Source: Claveliimonas sp034178805 (GTDB taxonomy: Bacteria > Bacillota > Clostridia > Lachnospirales > Lachnospiraceae). Taken from it: a stretch of 64,000 nt of DNA. The translations under genes were made by a program, and so were the position numbers. Below, one piece after another: positions 60,873 to 64,000 of this stretch (positions are counted from its first letter, which is position 1; each line of letters opens with the position of its first letter). The DNA lies in assembly GCF_050314255.1 (NCBI RefSeq), contig NZ_JBNPMZ010000001.1, forward strand, positions 248,001 to 312,000, in the 5' to 3' direction. The notes below the pieces were generated by a model, which was not told the DNA's origin, searched no databases, and saw nothing but the letters and a program-made list of their open reading frames with translations.

Positions 60873-60911
60873 AAAAAACAAGGCTGTTTGTGCAAGCACA
60901 ACCGCCTTGTT
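60873..60911 (-). terminator. Attenuator in the carAB leader
   Basis: Minus-strand AACAAGGC, loop with TTGTGC/GCACAA, GCCTTGTTTTTTTT, 80 nt before the carA start and about 80 nt after the promoter. It implies control by premature termination, as by PyrR or another pyrimidine signal; no PyrR site was recognised with confidence. Confidence 0.8.
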
Positions 60912-60997
60912 ATTACCTCCCATATACAGAAAAAGCCTGAATCTGCCATTCTGCGTCATATTTTTTTCGACTAATCATGTCTTCACAAATTGAAATG

Positions 60998-61026
60998 ATT
61001 ATACTACAAGATTGTAACATTTTCAA
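60998..61026 (-). promoter_or_regulatory. Promoter of carAB
   Basis: Minus-strand TTGAAA, 17 bp, TATAAT. The leader to carA is about 200 nt and carries the attenuator. Confidence 0.75.
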
Positions 61027-61138
61027 CTATTATTTTAAAATTTTTAAAAACCGGTTTTTAATCATTTTAACAACTATTTTCATCATTTATTATCAACTGC
61101 ATATAATAATTGAGACAGAAGTTGCGAGGTTAGTTACC

Positions 61139-62404
61139 ATGAATATCCCCACCTCTTCCCTGCCCGACACTCCGGATAAGGGCAGACTTCAGATTAATAT
61201 TGTATCCGAGATTACATCAATTCCTGTTGCAGACGCAACGATCCGCATCTCTTATACCGGTATCCCGGACAGTCAGCTGGAGGAACTCACCACCGACTCT
61301 TCCGGGCAGACGGAAACCATTGAACTGGATGCTCCGCCCGTGGAGTATAGCCTGGATGTTGATAATGATATACAGCCATACTCCGAGTATACCTTCCAGA
61401 TTGAGGCCTCCGGTTTCGAACCTGTTACGATTGCAGGGGCAGAAATTCTGGCAGATGTAACGGCGCTTCAAAACGTACAGCTACGTCCAATCGATACCAC
61501 CGGAGAAGCGGAGGATACTTTTGTCATTCCGGCACATACCCTGTATGGTGTATATCCGCCAAAAATCCCGGAAGATGAAATCAAACCGGTGAATGAGACC
61601 GGAGAAATTGTATTAAGTCGTGTCGTTGTTCCGGAATATATCGTCGTCCATGACGGAAGCCCACGAGACACGACCGCACAGAATTATTACGTAAAATACA
61701 AAGACTACATCAAGAATGTAGCCTCCAGTGAAATTTATGCCACCTGGCCGGAAAATACCATCCGGGCAAACGTACTGGCAATCATGTCTTTCACCCTTAA
61801 CCGGGTATACACAGAATGGTACCGAAATCAGGGCTATGATTTCACCATCACCTCATCCACCGCCTTTGACCATAAGTGGATACCGGAGCGAAACGTCTTC
61901 GACACCATCTCCGTTATTGTGGATGAGCTCTTTGCCGACTATCTCTCACGTCCAAATGTACGGCAGCCTATACTGACCCAGTACTGCGACGGAAGGCGTG
62001 TCCAATGTCCAAACTGGATGACACAATGGGGATCGAAATCCCTGGGAGATCAGGGTTATAGCCCAATAGAAATTCTTCGTTATTATTACGGAGACGATAT
62101 GTACATCAATACCGCAGAAGCTATTTCCGGAATTCCGTCCTCCTGGACGGGATACAATCTGGAAATTGGCTCAAGCGGACAGAAAGTGCGTCAGATGCAG
62201 GAGCAGCTGAATGTGATAGCCGGAGCCTATCCCGCCATTCCAAAAATCACCGCAGATGGCATCTATGGTCCGGCCACCGAGGCTGCCGTACGAAAATTCC
62301 AGTCTGTCTTCGGACTTCCCGCGACAGGAATTGTGGATTACAGAACATGGTTCAAAATATCGGAAATATATGTCGGTGTTTCAAGGATAGCCGAACTCGT
62401 TTGA
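61139..62404 (+). CDS. SleC-like spore cortex-lytic protein with PG-binding domain
   Basis: A 421-residue protein resembling clostridial SleC. N-terminal beta-domain (LQINIVSEITSIPVADATIR, carboxypeptidase-regulatory-like), then a SpoIID/SleC-like domain (YIVVHDGSPRDTTAQNYYV, ANVLAIMSFTLNRVYTEWYR, QCPNWMTQWGSKSLGDQGYS) and a C-terminal peptidoglycan-binding domain 1 (DGIYGPATEAAVRKFQSVFG). No classical signal peptide with ATG at 61139 (GAGG upstream); the longer upstream frame is hydrophobic but lacks a ribosome site. Cortex lysis in germination is likely. Confidence 0.8.
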   Translation: MNIPTSSLPDTPDKGRLQINIVSEITSIPVADATIRISYTGIPDSQLEELTTDSSGQTETIELDAPPVEYSLDVDNDIQPYSEYTFQIEASGFEPVTIAGAEILADVTALQNVQLRPIDTTGEAEDTFVIPAHTLYGVYPPKIPEDEIKPVNETGEIVLSRVVVPEYIVVHDGSPRDTTAQNYYVKYKDYIKNVASSEIYATWPENTIRANVLAIMSFTLNRVYTEWYRNQGYDFTITSSTAFDHKWIPERNVFDTISVIVDELFADYLSRPNVRQPILTQYCDGRRVQCPNWMTQWGSKSLGDQGYSPIEILRYYYGDDMYINTAEAISGIPSSWTGYNLEIGSSGQKVRQMQEQLNVIAGAYPAIPKITADGIYGPATEAAVRKFQSVFGLPATGIVDYRTWFKISEIYVGVSRIAELV

Positions 62405-62456
62405 AGAACAGGAAAACCACTTCCTCCTACAGTCATTATTTGAAAACATTGTAAAA

Positions 62457-62500
62457 ATGGGCAGGTGCACTAATTCATTTCGTGCATCCGCCCATGTTTT
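62457..62500. terminator. Bidirectional terminator between sleC-like and cytidylate-kinase-like genes
   Basis: ATGGGC/GCCCAT outer stem with an inner GGTGCAC/GTGCATCC stem, with TTTT on the right and AAAA on the left. Confidence 0.7.
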
Positions 62501-62518
62501 CCTGATACGGGAAGCAGA

Positions 62519-63097
62519 TCAGTAAAGCCCCTTCAAAATTTCCACACATTTGTCGATTCCCAATTTCCCACTATCCAGTGTAATATGATAATTCTGAGCA
62601 TGCCCCCATTTCATATCCGTATAGAAACGATAATAGGCCGCCCGGCGTTTATCCTTATCCTTCAGGCGCTGCACCGGTGATTCTTCTCTTTCCCCGTAGA
62701 CATCTACAATTCTCTTTGCACGGAAATCCATGTCTGCATGAATAAAGACCTTCATGCAGTCAGCTTTATCCCTCAAAATATAATCCGCACACCGTCCCAC
62801 GATCACGCAAGGTCCTTTTTCCGCCAGTTCCGTGATAATATGGTACTGAATCTGCCACAGATAATCCTCATTTGTCGGTCCGAACGCGCGATTGGAAAAC
62901 GCAGATGCAAAGAATCCACCCGGTGCATATTCGCCGGCGTCCTTGATATAACTTTCTGCAAATCCACTTTCCCGTGCAATCTCATGAATCAATTCACTGT
63001 CATAGCAGGGAATTCCCAGTTTCTCCGCTGTTCTTTTCCCAATCGTACGACCTCCGCTTCCAAATTCACGACTGATGGTAATCACTCTGTTCTTCAT
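62519..63097 (-). CDS. Cytidylate kinase-like protein
   Basis: A 192-residue P-loop kinase-like protein of the cytidylate_kin2 group. The P-loop is SREFGSGGRTIGK (residues 9-21), followed by IPCYDSELIHEIA. CVIVGRCADYILRD and the Arg-rich lid (AKRIVDVYGEREESPVQRLKD) are present. The true CMP kinase is usually elsewhere with rpsA, so the substrate is uncertain. Its ATG overlaps the MATE stop (TAATG). Confidence 0.85.
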   Translation of the reverse strand: MKNRVITISREFGSGGRTIGKRTAEKLGIPCYDSELIHEIARESGFAESYIKDAGEYAPGGFFASAFSNRAFGPTNEDYLWQIQYHIITELAEKGPCVIVGRCADYILRDKADCMKVFIHADMDFRAKRIVDVYGEREESPVQRLKDKDKRRAAYYRFYTDMKWGHAQNYHITLDSGKLGIDKCVEILKGLY

Positions 63098-64000
63098 TAT
63101 CCCAACTCTCCTTTCTCATTCAGTTCCCTGTAGGTTCTGATAATTAAAAATAATGCAATAATAAATGTTAATATATCCGATACCGGCATGGAATACAGCA
63201 CCCCGTTCAGATCAAAAAATACCGGAAGAAGGATTGCAAATCCTACGCCGAATACAACCTCTCGAATCATGGAAAGTGCCGTTGATGCTGCCGCCTTTCC
63301 CATAGCCTGAAGGAAAATAAAACATGCTTTATTCACACAGGCAAGTATTACCATACAAAGATAGATGCGGAATGCTTTTACAGCAAATTCCGTATAATAA
63401 AGGCTTTCATTGGCTGCACCAAAGATAGCAATTAGCTGACGCGGGAGAAACTCAACCAAAATAAATGCGACCGCGCCTACCGTTGCTTCTGCAGTCAGGA
63501 GCTTCGTAAATAACTCCTTCACACGATCTTTATGTCCTGCTCCCATATTAAATCCTACAATCGGGATACAGCCCGCTGCCATACCTACAACAATAGAAAT
63601 CACAATCTGGAAGAATTTCATAACAATTCCAACAACTGCCATCGGAATCTGCGCAAATTCTTCCTGTCCGAAAATCGGATCCAGTGCACCGTATTTTCGA
63701 AGCATATTGTTGATAGCTGCCATGGCCGCAACAAGACTGATCTGGGACAGGAAGCTGGTAATACCGAGAACCAGTGTCCTTGTGCAAATTGTTCTGTTGA
63801 TACGATATTTTTCTCCGGAAGGTCGGATAATCTTCATATGCAGCAAATACCAGACTGCAAGCACCGCAGTAACCACCTGCCCGATCACAGTTGCCACAGC
63901 CGCCCCCATCATTCCCCAGCGGAAAATAAAGATAAAAATCGGGTCAAGTATAATATTAATAACCGCACCTGCCAGCGTAGAAACCATGGCAAATTTCGGA
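63097..64000 (-). CDS. MATE family efflux transporter (N-terminal part outside window)
   Basis: The frame enters from the right edge and covers about 300 C-terminal residues with at least seven hydrophobic segments. LAGAVINIILDPIFIFIF, MGAAVATVIGQ and the conserved GFNMGAGHKDRVKEL are MATE hallmarks. It is distinct from the MATE at 9642-10994. It ends 1 nt into the cytidylate-kinase-like start, so the two are co-transcribed. Substrate unknown. Confidence 0.9.
   Translation of the reverse strand, partial: PKFAMVSTLAGAVINIILDPIFIFIFRWGMMGAAVATVIGQVVTAVLAVWYLLHMKIIRPSGEKYRINRTICTRTLVLGITSFLSQISLVAAMAAINNMLRKYGALDPIFGQEEFAQIPMAVVGIVMKFFQIVISIVVGMAAGCIPIVGFNMGAGHKDRVKELFTKLLTAEATVGAVAFILVEFLPRQLIAIFGAANESLYYTEFAVKAFRIYLCMVILACVNKACFIFLQAMGKAAASTALSMIREVVFGVGFAILLPVFFDLNGVLYSMPVSDILTFIIALFLIIRTYRELNEKGELG

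Noticed and set aside
1..64000. CRISPR array or cas cluster near the CARF/HEPN-like gene
   Set aside because: No regularly spaced direct repeats with unique spacers and no cas1/cas2/cas10-like proteins were seen in the window.
1..64000. Prophage, insertion sequence or integrative element
   Set aside because: No transposase, integrase, phage structural genes or terminal repeats of such elements; gene order is mostly housekeeping.

Overview
The window looks like chromosomal DNA of a spore-capable, anaerobic Lachnospiraceae-type Firmicute (Clostridium cluster XIVa, gut-like). Evidence: low-to-moderate GC, strong GGAGG ribosome sites, the Firmicute gene order ylxM-ffh-rpsP-khpA-rimM-trmD-rplS, a selenocysteine-dependent glycine reductase (Stickland) operon, SleB- and SleC-like spore cortex hydrolases, and several families I know mainly from Lachnospiraceae (DUF5662, DUF5716, DUF5717, Cys/Gly-rich CIW-repeat protein). 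Species cannot be assigned. I see no phage, insertion sequence, rRNA or CRISPR array; most genes lie on the minus strand.

Layout. 1-600: end of a metallo-beta-lactamase-fold gene and a tRNA-Thr(CGT). 0.6-4.6 kb: a polar amino-acid ABC transporter operon with two DUF169 paralogs interleaved. 4.7-17.4 kb: mscS, then a long translation/secretion/RNA block (ylxM, ffh, rpsP, khpA, rimM, trmD, rplS, lepB, rbgA, lepB, MATE, a CARF/HEPN-like protein, rnhB, yraN, pgeF). 17.4-18.7 kb: a Cys/Gly-rich small protein and two overlapping unknown genes. 18.7-25.5 kb: thioesterase, divergent truA, ABC-F, patatin, yjbQ, trpS, phosphatase, luxS. 25.5-35.7 kb: DUF5662, a GH13 protein lacking its catalytic residues, an orphan sugar-binding lipoprotein, DUF1292, an SF1 helicase, gltX, a GNAT-ThrE fusion with its partner, and an InlB/LRR-like surface protein.

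35.7-45.4 kb: glycine reductase operon grdX-grdE-grdB-trxB-trxA-grdA-grdC-grdD behind a single-aptamer glycine riboswitch with a terminator; grdA and grdB each read an in-frame UGA as selenocysteine. An AGCS-type alanine/glycine:Na+ symporter lies just upstream. Together these describe glycine uptake, sensing and reduction to acetyl phosphate, with thioredoxin as electron donor. 45.6-48.5 kb: purF-purB. 48.6-53.9 kb: a three-gene operon of unknown function (a giant ~1100-residue protein, an actin/Hsp70-fold-like protein and a TPR-like protein). 54-64 kb: PLP aminotransferase, cupin, SleB-like hydrolase, carAB with a leader attenuator, SleC-like protein, cytidylate-kinase-like protein and a truncated MATE gene.

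The most promising leads are the CARF/HEPN-like protein without a CRISPR locus, the DUF5717/DUF5716/TPR operon, the GH13 pseudoenzyme, the GNAT-ThrE fusion, the divergent TruA (Asp to Glu in the catalytic motif) and the DUF169-transporter operon. Two kinds of short palindromic repeat abut stop codons of minus-strand genes.
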